From Hamiltosporidium magnivora (taxonomy: Eukaryota; Microsporidia; Dubosqiidae), in the NCBI GenBank assembly GCA_004325065.1, contig PITI01000050.1:1-27747 (forward strand): 27,747 bases of DNA. The letters run 5' to 3'. Both the position numbers and the translations under genes were made by a program. The notes under the pieces are model-generated. The model searched no databases, was not told the DNA's origin, and saw only the letters and a program-made list of their open reading frames with translations. This document shows positions 10,758 to 20,168 of the stretch, piece after piece. Numbering within the stretch: the stretch's first letter is position 1; each line of letters begins with the position of its first letter.

Positions 10758-13274
10758 ATGTATTCAAAAACAATATCGAGAAACTTTCAAGCTTTTTGTA
10801 ATAAAAAAAGAAATCTTATGCTAAAATACAAAGTTAAAATACAGCTTCAGAGGTACTGCTATTTAATTCATTGTATTAAATTTATATTTCTGGAAGTAAT
10901 TGTTTGTGCCTCGTCGCATGATTCGGGTGTAATAACTTTTGGACTTATCGATCGAGACTGGTCATGTAAATATCCCGAAGACGTTGACTATAAGACAGTA
11001 AAATATTGGCTAGTTTCTACCGAAAATGGTACTTCAAAGTTATGCACTGGTGATCACTGTGTAAAAACAATTCCAATTCGGGAAAGCACAGCTTATCAAT
11101 ATGTTTTTTCATGCACTAAGAATGCAACATTCTATAATCATGAACCACTTCATTCATATGAAGTTATATATTTAAATCGATGGAATGTAAAATTTCGTGT
11201 TCTTAATAACTTATTAAATAATTCCAAACCAGAACCTTTTATATTTGAAAGCTATTTAAAGATATATTATCAAGATTTTTATGTTATTGATTGCTATTTA
11301 AACCCACGAATTGATTTAAATTTTCATAATTTGCCTTATAAATTGTTTTATAAAATTTTAGCTGTTTTAACATCTTTGGATCCTATTAGCAGTAAATATT
11401 TAAACCAAGTCTATTCAAATCTTTTAAAAAATGGTCTTATGGGTTTTGAATCAAAGAAGATTTTGGCAGATCCAAAAAATTACAAAATGAAATATTTAAA
11501 TTCCAAGAAACATATATTTATGTATTTCTTTTCCGTTCTATATGATACAATAGATGCATGCTTAATCCAGCAAAAATCGCTGGTTTATATATTTAAAAGA
11601 ACAGAAGATTGTATAGATCAATGTTTTAAGGATATCGATAATATTGCTTTTATTAGGTTGAAAGTAACCATATATTCACTAGACGTAATTTCTTTGAATT
11701 TTTCATCGTTTATGTGGTCTGTCTTTAACTGGCTTTTATCTTTAATCAATATTTCGGGTTTATATATTGATGAATCTGAAACTGTTTACTATGGAATTAA
11801 ATTACCTGTTCTTTACCATTCTAATGCAAATGATGTTGTTAAAAATATTGAAAGCAATAAGAGTATGTTGAATTGTAAGTTTTTTGAATCATTATGTTCA
11901 GCAACCTTACAAAATATTTCTTATCTGAGGTTTGATAATTTAAGGCTTTCATTTTATTTGTTGTCTTCCTTTTTAGAAAATAATAAAATAAGTCATTTTG
12001 AATTATCTTTTTGTAGTTTTGATGTTGCTGATACACGTACACAACTTTCAAAAATACTTGAAAAAATATCAAAGCTAATTACATTGAAATTAAGAGGACT
12101 ACTTTTATGGGAAAGTGATATTAATTTTATTCTAAGCTCTATTATAAGATATTTGGTTTTGTATGATTGTACCGTGGTAACGGGTACTGAAAAGGCTCCA
12201 AATTATACGTATAGACCCGCATATAAAATTTTTAAAACGTTGACTCACTTAGATATATCATTCAGTAAATTGCCGATAAATTTCGTCAGCGCTCTTCTTC
12301 GTTCTGATTCTCTTGAAAATATAAATTTTAGTTCATTTGAGTTTTCGAAAGATGATTTCGTATCGCTATCTTTGTTTAATTTTACTAAAAAGTTAAATTA
12401 TCTTAAAATAGTAAATTTAACTACAAATGATCAGCTTTTTAGATTCTTTGAAGGAATAAAATCTGTTCATACGTTGATTTTGTCCGAGATATCAAATTTA
12501 GCGAATCTAGATTTCTTCTTACGTCTACCCAATTTTTCCGAATCTGTGGTAACACTCAATTTGAGTAATAATTTTTTATCCGTAGCAATCTTGAATCTAT
12601 TGGGTAAATTTAATCAAATTTCTTGTTTGCATTTAGAAAATAGTCTCCCCTTAAATTCTGAAGAATTGGATGAAATGCCTTCATTTAGAACTCTAGAGGA
12701 ACTAGATGTATCTCATAATGAATTTAAAGCAATTGGTAATAATTTTATTTCAAGATGTCTAAAACTTAGAAAAATAAATATTTCAAACTCTAAATTTCAT
12801 AAGGGAGCTCTGATGTGTATTTTTACAAACAATTTAATTAATAATTTACTACATCTAGATTTATCAGGTACCGAATTGCAGCATGGAGATTTTCAAAGAG
12901 TTTGTGAGTGTAAATTGCTTAAGTATTTAGCCATCGATTTTAAAAAAGATCTAGTGTCATTTCCATATGAATTATTAATGTATGCTTCTTTTAAAATGTA
13001 CTTAAATTTTTTAATTTTTGCAGTAGAAAAAATAGAAATTCTCGATTTTATTAATCTGGTCATCGAATTTCCTAATTTGAAAAAGTTTAGAATTTTATGT
13101 GAAACTCTTTATGTGGCGAGTGAGAAACATCATCAACTTTCATTGGGCTCATATAATACAAAATCTTTCTGCTATATTGAAGTTTTATATGTCAATCCAA
13201 TTTCTGACTGTATCATTGAATTTTTACAGTCTACATCCATTTTCTATTCAATTTCATTCTTTAATCATCCATAA
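10758..13274 (+). CDS. Leucine-rich-repeat protein with N-terminal hydrophobic signal, 838 residues
   Basis: Predicted exported or surface LRR protein of unknown partner. A strongly hydrophobic segment spans about residues 34-51 (CYLIHCIKFIFLEVIVC), preceded by a basic stretch. Read from M21 it is a plausible cleavable signal peptide; read from M1 it could be a signal anchor. A short region with several cysteines follows (about 70-125, including C93 and C98). Residues 130-380 are leucine- and aromatic-rich without a clear motif. From about 385 to 720 there are irregular LRRs of the LxxLxLxxN type: near 494 (LTHLDIS), 597 (VVTLNLSNN), 625 (ISCLHLEN), 647 (LEELDVSHN), 672 (LRKINISN) and 697 (LLHLDLSG). 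Microsporidia with large genomes are known to carry expanded families of such secreted LRR proteins, often suspected of a host-interaction role; that role is inference here. No further transmembrane segment is evident. Confidence 0.88.
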   Translation: MYSKTISRNFQAFCNKKRNLMLKYKVKIQLQRYCYLIHCIKFIFLEVIVCASSHDSGVITFGLIDRDWSCKYPEDVDYKTVKYWLVSTENGTSKLCTGDHCVKTIPIRESTAYQYVFSCTKNATFYNHEPLHSYEVIYLNRWNVKFRVLNNLLNNSKPEPFIFESYLKIYYQDFYVIDCYLNPRIDLNFHNLPYKLFYKILAVLTSLDPISSKYLNQVYSNLLKNGLMGFESKKILADPKNYKMKYLNSKKHIFMYFFSVLYDTIDACLIQQKSLVYIFKRTEDCIDQCFKDIDNIAFIRLKVTIYSLDVISLNFSSFMWSVFNWLLSLINISGLYIDESETVYYGIKLPVLYHSNANDVVKNIESNKSMLNCKFFESLCSATLQNISYLRFDNLRLSFYLLSSFLENNKISHFELSFCSFDVADTRTQLSKILEKISKLITLKLRGLLLWESDINFILSSIIRYLVLYDCTVVTGTEKAPNYTYRPAYKIFKTLTHLDISFSKLPINFVSALLRSDSLENINFSSFEFSKDDFVSLSLFNFTKKLNYLKIVNLTTNDQLFRFFEGIKSVHTLILSEISNLANLDFFLRLPNFSESVVTLNLSNNFLSVAILNLLGKFNQISCLHLENSLPLNSEELDEMPSFRTLEELDVSHNEFKAIGNNFISRCLKLRKINISNSKFHKGALMCIFTNNLINNLLHLDLSGTELQHGDFQRVCECKLLKYLAIDFKKDLVSFPYELLMYASFKMYLNFLIFAVEKIEILDFINLVIEFPNLKKFRILCETLYVASEKHHQLSLGSYNTKSFCYIEVLYVNPISDCIIEFLQSTSIFYSISFFNHP

Positions 13275-14744
13275 AATGACCCGTAAAAAAATTAAAAAGT
13301 TTAACTTCTAATTTAAAATTCAATTTTTTTCTCACTAAGTAATATTTTAAAATTTAGGTAGATCATTTAAAACGATGTCTATTTGTGATTTTTACTTGTA
13401 CTTATTTATTTTTTCATTTCATTCTATTAATAATTATATAATAATCGGAAGTATAATACATATTCCTATTTAATTTATGATCTTTGATAAAAATTTTCTT
13501 AAATGAGATCAGCGATTTTTAATATATTTGTATTTCTTGCAATATTAAAAATTCTGTTCCTAAATTGTCAAACGTAAAAAAATAAACGAATATAAAACTA
13601 TTTTTATGAAAACGACATTTTATTATCAATTAGATAAATTTCTAATGTTGCAGTTGGTTTTTTTACAATATTTATATTTTTTTCTCTCCGGTATCTTATC
13701 AATAATATCTCATATTTTAATATTTTGCTAAATATAATAAAAAAATAATTTTTTTACATTTTTTAGCCAAAAAAAATCAAAAACACAATTTTTTTATCAT
13801 TTTATTTGCTTTAGTTGCATTTCTTTGTCTTACAATATATTTATCTTGTGTAATATTAATCCTCAATATTTTTTAGGTTAAGAAATTCAAAACCCGCACT
13901 GAGTTGGAATTTTAAAACAAAAAATAAATTAAAAATTCTGATGTGACTAATTTTAACTACATATCTACAAAAATTATACTACCATTGAATATTGAGTTTA
14001 TTATTTTGTTTAATGTATTATATTGTTTATAAAAACTATCTTCTCGATGATATATCATTACGCATAAACCATATCATATTATTTGATAATTAAATACATA
14101 CCGATATATCTTGTATTCCTAAGATAATAATTGCAAATATTTACAAATTTACCTAAACATATTTTGTAAAAAATATATTGACTTCAAATATTTATTCAAT
14201 CATCATTATTCGATAAGTATTCTATGAAAAAATACCAAACACATCCCAAGTATTGGTTTTTGTATTAAATAGTTATTTTAATTATGATATTAGTATTGCC
14301 TATAATAAATAATGTAATGTTATTACAGTTTATCCTAAGTTCTATAATAAATCATTTTGTTACGAATAATATTTAGTTATTCGTTTTTTTGTTTTAAATC
14401 TTCATTTTAATTTGAAAGAATATAAAAATTAAAATTAAATAACCTTTTTAATTATAATATTTAATATTTTTTTATATGACTAATCCCAGTAAAAGATATT
14501 GGTGATAAGAAAAATATAAAAATTATTTGGGTTAATTCTTTTAAAAATTTCAAAATTGAATAATAAAACACGCACTAATAAGGTTTAACTTTATTTAATT
14601 AAAATCCGAGATCGAATTTTCTCTCTTTCAAATAATTTATTGATTACTTTAACCGCATTGCCGAAAAGTATAATATATAATATAAAATCATTTATCTAAT
14701 AAAAATCAAAACATAAAACCAATATAAGAAATTTATTTTTAGAA
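13275..14744. other. A/T-rich stretch, no gene seen
   Basis: No open frame of useful length, no RNA gene and no repeat could be recognised. The composition is extremely A/T-rich with many homopolymer runs. Confidence 0.6.
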
Positions 14745-15470
14745 ATTTAGAGGTAGAGGCTAGATAACCACATAAAAAACTTTCTGCTGGGCACGAAGTG
14801 TGTGAAACTGATGTGAGATCATTGTTTGGATTTTTGGAAGGAATAAAACCACACTACATCTTGCGTTGTTCCATGGAGGTTGTTATGAGGAGGAGAGGTC
14901 TAAGAAATGGAGAAACTTTTTCTACAAAGTTATTTGTAGTTTTTTATGTAACCAGATCGCAGCTCGCAGCTGAACATGTAGGTAATTGCCATGTAAAAGC
15001 ATGGAAACCTTGCCTTGCTCACTCGGGTTAGAAGACTTATCGCCTGGGAGATATAAAAATAAAAACCATTTAAAGCCGCGAAAGCTAAGTAGCAGGTTAT
15101 ACCTGTTGGTATGACATTGCACTGTCTAGATGGACTCCATGTAAGTCGCTGAAATATACTTCGGTTAGAAGTTTATTAGGATCAGAAAGTGTAGAGTAAC
15201 TAGGAATGCTGCATATTCTTGGGGAGCCCAGGGAATGGTTTCGGTTTTCGCTCACATTTTATGCAACGGGCATTCATGAACTCCGGGCAATCTCCTCGCC
15301 TAGTAATCAGGTTTTACACACCTGGTAGATGAAAGGCTTTGGGATGTAGGTATCGCAGGGGTTACCGATGGAGTATTGGGGTAGTTATATATGCTAAACC
15401 TAGAACTGCGTTAATGTCATGAAAACCAATATAACACTTACCACTATTTAAAAAAAATGTGATATTGGTT
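14745..15470 (+). repeat. Dispersed repeat family, copy B
   Basis: About 0.7 kb with visibly higher G+C than its surroundings, alignable by eye over its whole length with copy C at 23040-23770. Shared anchors include ATAACCACATAAAAAA near the left end, ATTGTTTGGATTTTT, TGTAGGTAATTG-x-CATGTAAAAG, AGCTAAGTAGCAGGTTATAC near 15084, TGACATTGCACTGT, GGGGAGCC near 15220, TTTTACACAC, and TACCGATGGAGT near 15364. The 3' edge carries an imperfect hairpin (15424-15470, AACCAATAT paired with ATATTGGTT). A 13-base direct repeat, AAAACCAATATAA, occurs at 14715-14727 and 15422-15434. It could be a target-site duplication, but homology with copy C seems to run past it. No transposase motif is recognised, so the class of element is unknown. 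Confidence 0.75.
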
Positions 15471-16245
15471 CATTTTAATTACTTAACGCTTGTTTTTTTC
15501 GGTTTATTTGCCTTCTTAAAATAAAAAACCTGGAACACTATAAATCACGAGAAAATTGCTCAAGAGATGAACTGGGGCACATAAATTCTTCATAAGCTTA
15601 AATCTGTTTCAGAAATTCATTTTAAAGCCAAATCTGAAATATTTCTTTGGAGTTTTGGAATGTATGCAACATATAATATTTTATAAATCGAACTAATGTT
15701 TCAAATTTGTTCTATTGGTTTGACGATTTATCCACAAAAAGGAAAGGAATTTCTTGAAACAAAATAACTATTAACGAAAAAAAGTCGTTAGGTCAAGTTA
15801 GAATAAATTTATAGAACCAAAAAATGGTTTTAAATTTTTGAATTATGAGTTTCTATTTTCTTACTAATTTACTCATACTAGTCTCATCTGTTGATATCAG
15901 TATCATTTTGGCAAATGTTTTAGTGACTTTCCAGTTTTATAAACAGAATATTTATTCTGCAGTACTATCTTTCTCTACTGTGTAACCAGGTTTTTAAGTA
16001 GATTTCTATATGTTCACTACACCTTTCCAATTCTTTGTTTCTATTTTAATAATTCTTTGATTTGTTTTTTTCTTTTTTGATTTCTTTTACACATTTTTCT
16101 TCCCTTTCAACAAGTTTAAAAGACTCAAAATTACCCAATACCGCAGCTTAGATGTCAAAGTGGGTTTTTATGCGTTTGAATTTGTAAGGTTTTGTCTTGC
16201 TTTATATTATTTGAATATATGAAGTATTCTTTACAAATCGGTATT
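15471..16245. other. Gene-poor stretch, nothing recognised
   Basis: No supported gene or repeat. The stretch lies between dispersed repeat B and the hairpin cluster. Confidence 0.55.
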
Positions 16246-16392
16246 AAGAAGTTAGGTTGCTTCTTCAAAACTTTTCAGTCTATTTTTTGTCTCAGATCGT
16301 CTATATACTACTGGGCTCGTTTACCTTAATAGAGCTCAGGGTTAAAAAAAACAATAAAATCGCTTCTAAGCTTTCAATAAGTGATTTTATTG
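16246..16392. repeat. Cluster of three hairpins within 150 bp
   Basis: Hairpin 1: AAGAAG (16246-16251) pairs with CTTCTT (16260-16265), 8-nt loop. Hairpin 2: CTGGGCTC (16311-16318) pairs with GAGCTCAG (16332-16339), 13-nt loop, with one G-T/G-U position. Hairpin 3: CAATAAAATCGCTT (16352-16365) pairs over 14 bp with AAGTGATTTTATTG (16379-16392), 13-nt loop, again with one G-U. Flanking GGGTT and AACCC could add an outer, broken stem. No protein reading frame crosses the region. A structured RNA is possible, but no known RNA family is recognised. Confidence 0.45.
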
Positions 16393-17324
16393 CCATAAAA
16401 ACCCTTAAAATATCATTTTGAAACCATAAGAAGCATTCATATTTCAAAAAATTTCCTTTTATAGATCAAGTGCGGGCTTTAGACTGATTTAATTTTTCTC
16501 TCAAACCAATTTCGATTATTAAAGAGCTTTTTACCTTCTGTTGAATTCCTTAAGATCTTAATGATGTTTATAGTTAAATATATAGGGTTTTTTTAAATTA
16601 TTTAGAATTTTTCATTTTTCAATTCAAATTAATTTTTTTTAAGATTATTATATAATAATTGAATGTAAAATTTGATATTTAAAACAACTTTGATTTATAG
16701 TAGCCTATCCGTATATTGGCACATATTTGGTTCTTATAATTCCCATATATTTTTTAATTTATTATGTATACGTTTTTGTTTATTAATTTAACCAATCATG
16801 ACTTGTTATGTTAATTTTTAATAATTCAAAAAATGCCAAAATACCGATTTAAAGTTATGAAATATACGAAAAAATATTACAAATATGATGAAACTAGTTT
16901 AAATTTTATGAGAATACAAAGCTCGTTATTTTTAACTCAAAATCTAAAACTTAATAATTCAGATTTTAAATTTTCAAACTAAAAGATATAGGAACGAACT
17001 TACATATAATGCAAGAATCGAATTATATATGAAAATTCATTTTTTTAAAGTTTAAAGTAAAAATATATATTAATATGGTATAAATTAATTTACAATTTAA
17101 TTTTAATCGATGTAATATGTTTTCGTTTATTAGATTTAAATTATTTAATATAAAAATCTTGTAAATAAAAAGGGAAACACCCATCCGACCCATACGCTAG
17201 GTAAAAATTAGGTAGAATTTCTGAGAATATAAATCCTTGAATTTTTATGAGATCAGAAATTCCGCTATATTTTCGAGAATTATATAGGAAAACGTTTAAT
17301 TAAGTGACGTCTATAATGAGTTAG

Positions 17325-17440
17325 ATTTTTCTACAGTGTTGGTTTGTAGTCTTTATGGATCTAAATTCAAAACTACAATTTAAATTGTAGACAATTGCCA
17401 TTAAATGCATAGAAACGCCACCATTGGTTACTAGAATTAA
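17325..17440 (+). repeat. Dispersed repeat family, fragment D
   Basis: A short, decayed match to the central part of copies B and C: TTTTTCTACA, then TTTGTAGT-x-TTTATG, and the diagnostic run GTAGACAATTGCCATTAAATGCATAGAAACG, read here in two overlapping parts from 17386. This corresponds to the block of B and C in which GTAGGTAATTG-x-CATGTAAAAGCAT-x-GAAACC occurs. Neither end of the repeat is recognisable here, so this is a fragment. Confidence 0.45.
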
Positions 17441-17946
17441 AATAACTGGTTTGTAAAGAACAAAATACACACATTGTGATAATGTAATAATTTAAGCAGA
17501 CATCATATAGGGGAAATGATGATTTTAAAATCTAGATAAACACAATTTGAGCTACAAGTTTTTATTTTTGTACAAGTTTATTTGGTTTAAAAAATATTCG
17601 AATGAGTAAAAACCGTGTGTCATAAAGAAGCCGGGGTATGGTTACACCTATTGATCTCGGGTAGGCAACAAATATTAGCGCACTTTAGACAATTTTCTGG
17701 ATTATTAAATATATTCTGAACTCAATGTAGATAAAAATCTTTCTGATGTACTTATTTTAGGTAATAATTATTGAATATTAAATCGAATTATCCATATTAC
17801 ATCCAGAGCCGTGTAAATTCCATGAAACGACGCAGCCTATACCACTTTTATCAAGAACAAAAAGCTCATATATAAAATTTTTAAAACGTAAAATTAATCT
17901 ATATTGGTTCTATGCAGCGGCTTGAAATGTTTTTCAGTACCTTATA

Positions 17947-17960
17947 TAGTATATTTATTT
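17947..17960. repeat. Target-site duplication, left copy
   Basis: TAGTATATTTATTT, 14 bases, identical to 18181-18194 on the other side of the SINE-like insertion. Confidence 0.85.
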
Positions 17961-18180
17961 CATTCATTCATTCTTGGCACTTTAGCTTTGTAGAAGCCTT
18001 GGCTTCCCTTGGTAATACGCCTATTCGTCTTTTTCCATGGATTAGTTTACTTTTTCGGGTTTCATAACAAGGTGAATTCAAAGGGTGGGTTGTTAGACCT
18101 ACGCCCAACCTCAATCTGAAACACCAGTCCTTTTTAGTCGCCTCTTACGACAAGCAGGGTGTACTCCAGACATGATGGGT
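17961..18180 (-). mobile_element. SINE-like non-LTR retroposon insertion, 220 bp
   Basis: This segment lies exactly between two identical 14-base copies of TAGTATATTTATTT. Read on the minus strand it begins ACCCATCATGTCTGG and ends in the short tandem tail GAATGAATGAATG, the layout left by LINE-type reverse transcription (target-primed integration with a simple 3' tail). By hand count 96 of 220 bases are G or C, far above the flanks. On the minus strand it carries GTCGTAAGAGGCGACTAA (18130-18147), which folds as GTCG/CGAC, and further on GGTTGGGCGTAGGTCTAAC. My recollection is that this first motif recurs in many invertebrate genomes near RTE-like elements, but I cannot verify that here. It has no reading frame of useful length, so it must be non-autonomous or 5'-truncated. 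No clear pol III A or B box is seen. An open frame starting at 18159 is an accident of the junction. Confidence 0.82.
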
Positions 18181-18194
18181 TAGTATATTTATTT
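18181..18194. repeat. Target-site duplication, right copy
   Basis: TAGTATATTTATTT, identical to 17947-17960. The lack of any mismatch suggests a fairly recent insertion, given how decayed the older repeats nearby are. Confidence 0.85.
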
Positions 18195-19891
18195 AGTCAG
18201 TCAAATTCGAATTTCAAATCTATAAAATTGACAATATTTGCGGGAAGAAAATTGATGCTTTTTTATGTTTCCCCACAGATTATCTCGATTTTTGTAAAAA
18301 CACCAATTCAAACTTTAATTCTAGGAAAATCATTTTTTTGTGACCTACCCTAAAGATTAAAAAGAGAAGTGAGCTTATAAAAATTTTTCTGAGAATAAAG
18401 TTTCATAAAAACATTAATTATAATTGAATTGGAAAATAACTCTGATTCTAAGGAGGAAAATTAGACGAAAAGAAAAAGGTTCGATAAACAAAAGCTTATT
18501 AAACATGATAGAAATAGGCCAATAATAAATTAAACGAATTTTTTAAGTAATAACTCAACAAGTAAATCGTATGAACTACTATGTATCTAACTTCCATCCT
18601 AGCTAGCCGATTTCCTATGTAAACCAATTTAGTGCAATTTTTGGAAAATCAAATAAAATTACCCTGAACTAGAAGAGGTGAATGTATTACTTTGAAAAGA
18701 TCAAAAAATACAGGGGCAAAATTAAACCGAAAATTTGACAAAATTAAATAGATATGCTTCTTGAATTTCATAAAAGCAGATAAAGAATATAAATCAGAAA
18801 ATCAGTGATTATAAAGGATGTGAGGATAAATAAAATACACCATGAAATAATAAAGCGTCAAACGAGTTAAAAAGAAGCTAAAAATAGATGTCACAAAGAC
18901 ATATAATAAAAAAGCAAGCTGTATATTTATATAAAAATATATACATTCGCTCGAATTTTTAAAACTCGAAATATTTCATGTTTTTGAGTAAAACCAAGCC
19001 TCTAGATAGTAAAAACTCGAACCTTAGCCATATGAAAAGGAATTTTTCAGTTACACTCGGATTTTAAGTTTATTCCGTGTGAAAAAAAGAAAGCTTCCGA
19101 TTTTAAAACTCTAGAAAATCTGCTAGTTTAAATAAATTGTATAGAATTTTGAGAGAGGAATATAGTAGGAATCAATATGAAGGTATTTACGCTAAATATT
19201 TCTTCCGATTAATTATATATCTAAGTCTATAAAACTATATATTGGTAAATACATTCAAGAATTCATTAATATATGTATGTGGAAATGAATTTCCTCATCT
19301 AAATAGAATAATATATGCAATCTAATAAATAACGATACTTTATTAAGTTAAAAACATATTTGTTAGATTAACTCATTGACAAACTAGTATCTAAATATTA
19401 CCTTGGAATAGTAAAGTTTTTAAAAGCTAGAAAACAGCAGTCAAAAAAATACGTTAGTCATAGTCATAGGTGTAATTTAAAAAACCAATTGAATAAATTA
19501 GAATGGCTATTTTTACAAAACTTAATCGATGATAATTTTCATCTAAGAATATTTGTAAGGATAAAGGTATCTATTTGTTTGAAGCCCACAAAAAAATATT
19601 TGAAACGATTTAAAAAAGAAAAAATCAGAAGAAACCTCAATCGCAGACAAGAAGTGGAAAATATAAAATAAAAAGCTTATTCAAGATGGGAAAACTTACG
19701 AAATTTCAATAGCTGCATTATACAAAACGAACAGTAAAACAATTGTATTAAGTATAATATTCGTTAAGTTATCGAACCTCATGTATTAACTTAAAGTCAA
19801 AAATAAAGATTAATATTAACCATATAAAAGAAGTCGTCCTTTAAATTCGACTTAATAAAACGAAAAGAATACCAGAAAACTAAGATTTAAT
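18195..19891. other. Gene-poor stretch, no supported gene
   Basis: Only short frames occur. A lysine-rich 60-residue frame at 19489-19671 lacks a start signal and any recognisable motif, and is not annotated. Several CTCGAA words occur around 18950-19020 without forming an ordered array. Confidence 0.55.
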
Positions 19892-19920
19892 GCATTTGTT
19901 CAAATAATCTGAACAAATGC
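19892..19920. repeat. Perfect 11-bp inverted repeat with a 7-nt loop
   Basis: GCATTTGTTCA (19892-19902) pairs perfectly with TGAACAAATGC (19910-19920) around AATAATC. Its arms hold more G and C than most local A/T-rich palindromes. It lies about 245 bp beyond the stop codon of the minus-strand secreted-protein gene. That is far for a 3' processing signal, so its role is unknown. Confidence 0.65.
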
Positions 19921-20162
19921 GTTTTCCGTTCTATCAATCTTATAATATGCCATAATAAGATGTTCTTAAAAATTTAAACCATTTTTTAAAGCCTTATATA
20001 GTAAAAAAAGTAATTTTCAGTTGAATCGTAACTTTATTCAGTAATTTATTAGACAGTAAAAAAAAAAAAATTGAAAAATAAAATCTTAATTGATTCTAGC
20101 GTTATAATAGGAATTTGAAATCGTTAATTTTATAAGATAAATAAAAAATATAGAAAGAAATG

Positions 20163-20168
20163 TTTATT
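20163..20168 (-). terminator. AATAAA poly(A)-type signal overlapping the stop codon
   Basis: On the minus strand the last codons read AGC AAA TAA ACA, so an AATAAA hexamer includes the stop codon itself. Very short 3' UTRs, and processing signals near or overlapping the stop, are known in microsporidia. In DNA this A/T-rich a chance match is also possible. Confidence 0.3.

Noticed and set aside
14798..15031. 77-residue plus-strand frame as a separate gene
   Set aside because: It is internal to dispersed repeat copy B and is treated under that family.
18159..18353. 64-residue frame
   Set aside because: It begins inside the retroposon, reads through the target-site duplication and continues into flanking DNA; the insertion created it.
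19489..19671. 60-residue lysine-rich frame
   Set aside because: Basic small proteins suggest a ribosomal protein, but no ribosomal family pattern fits and there is no start signal.
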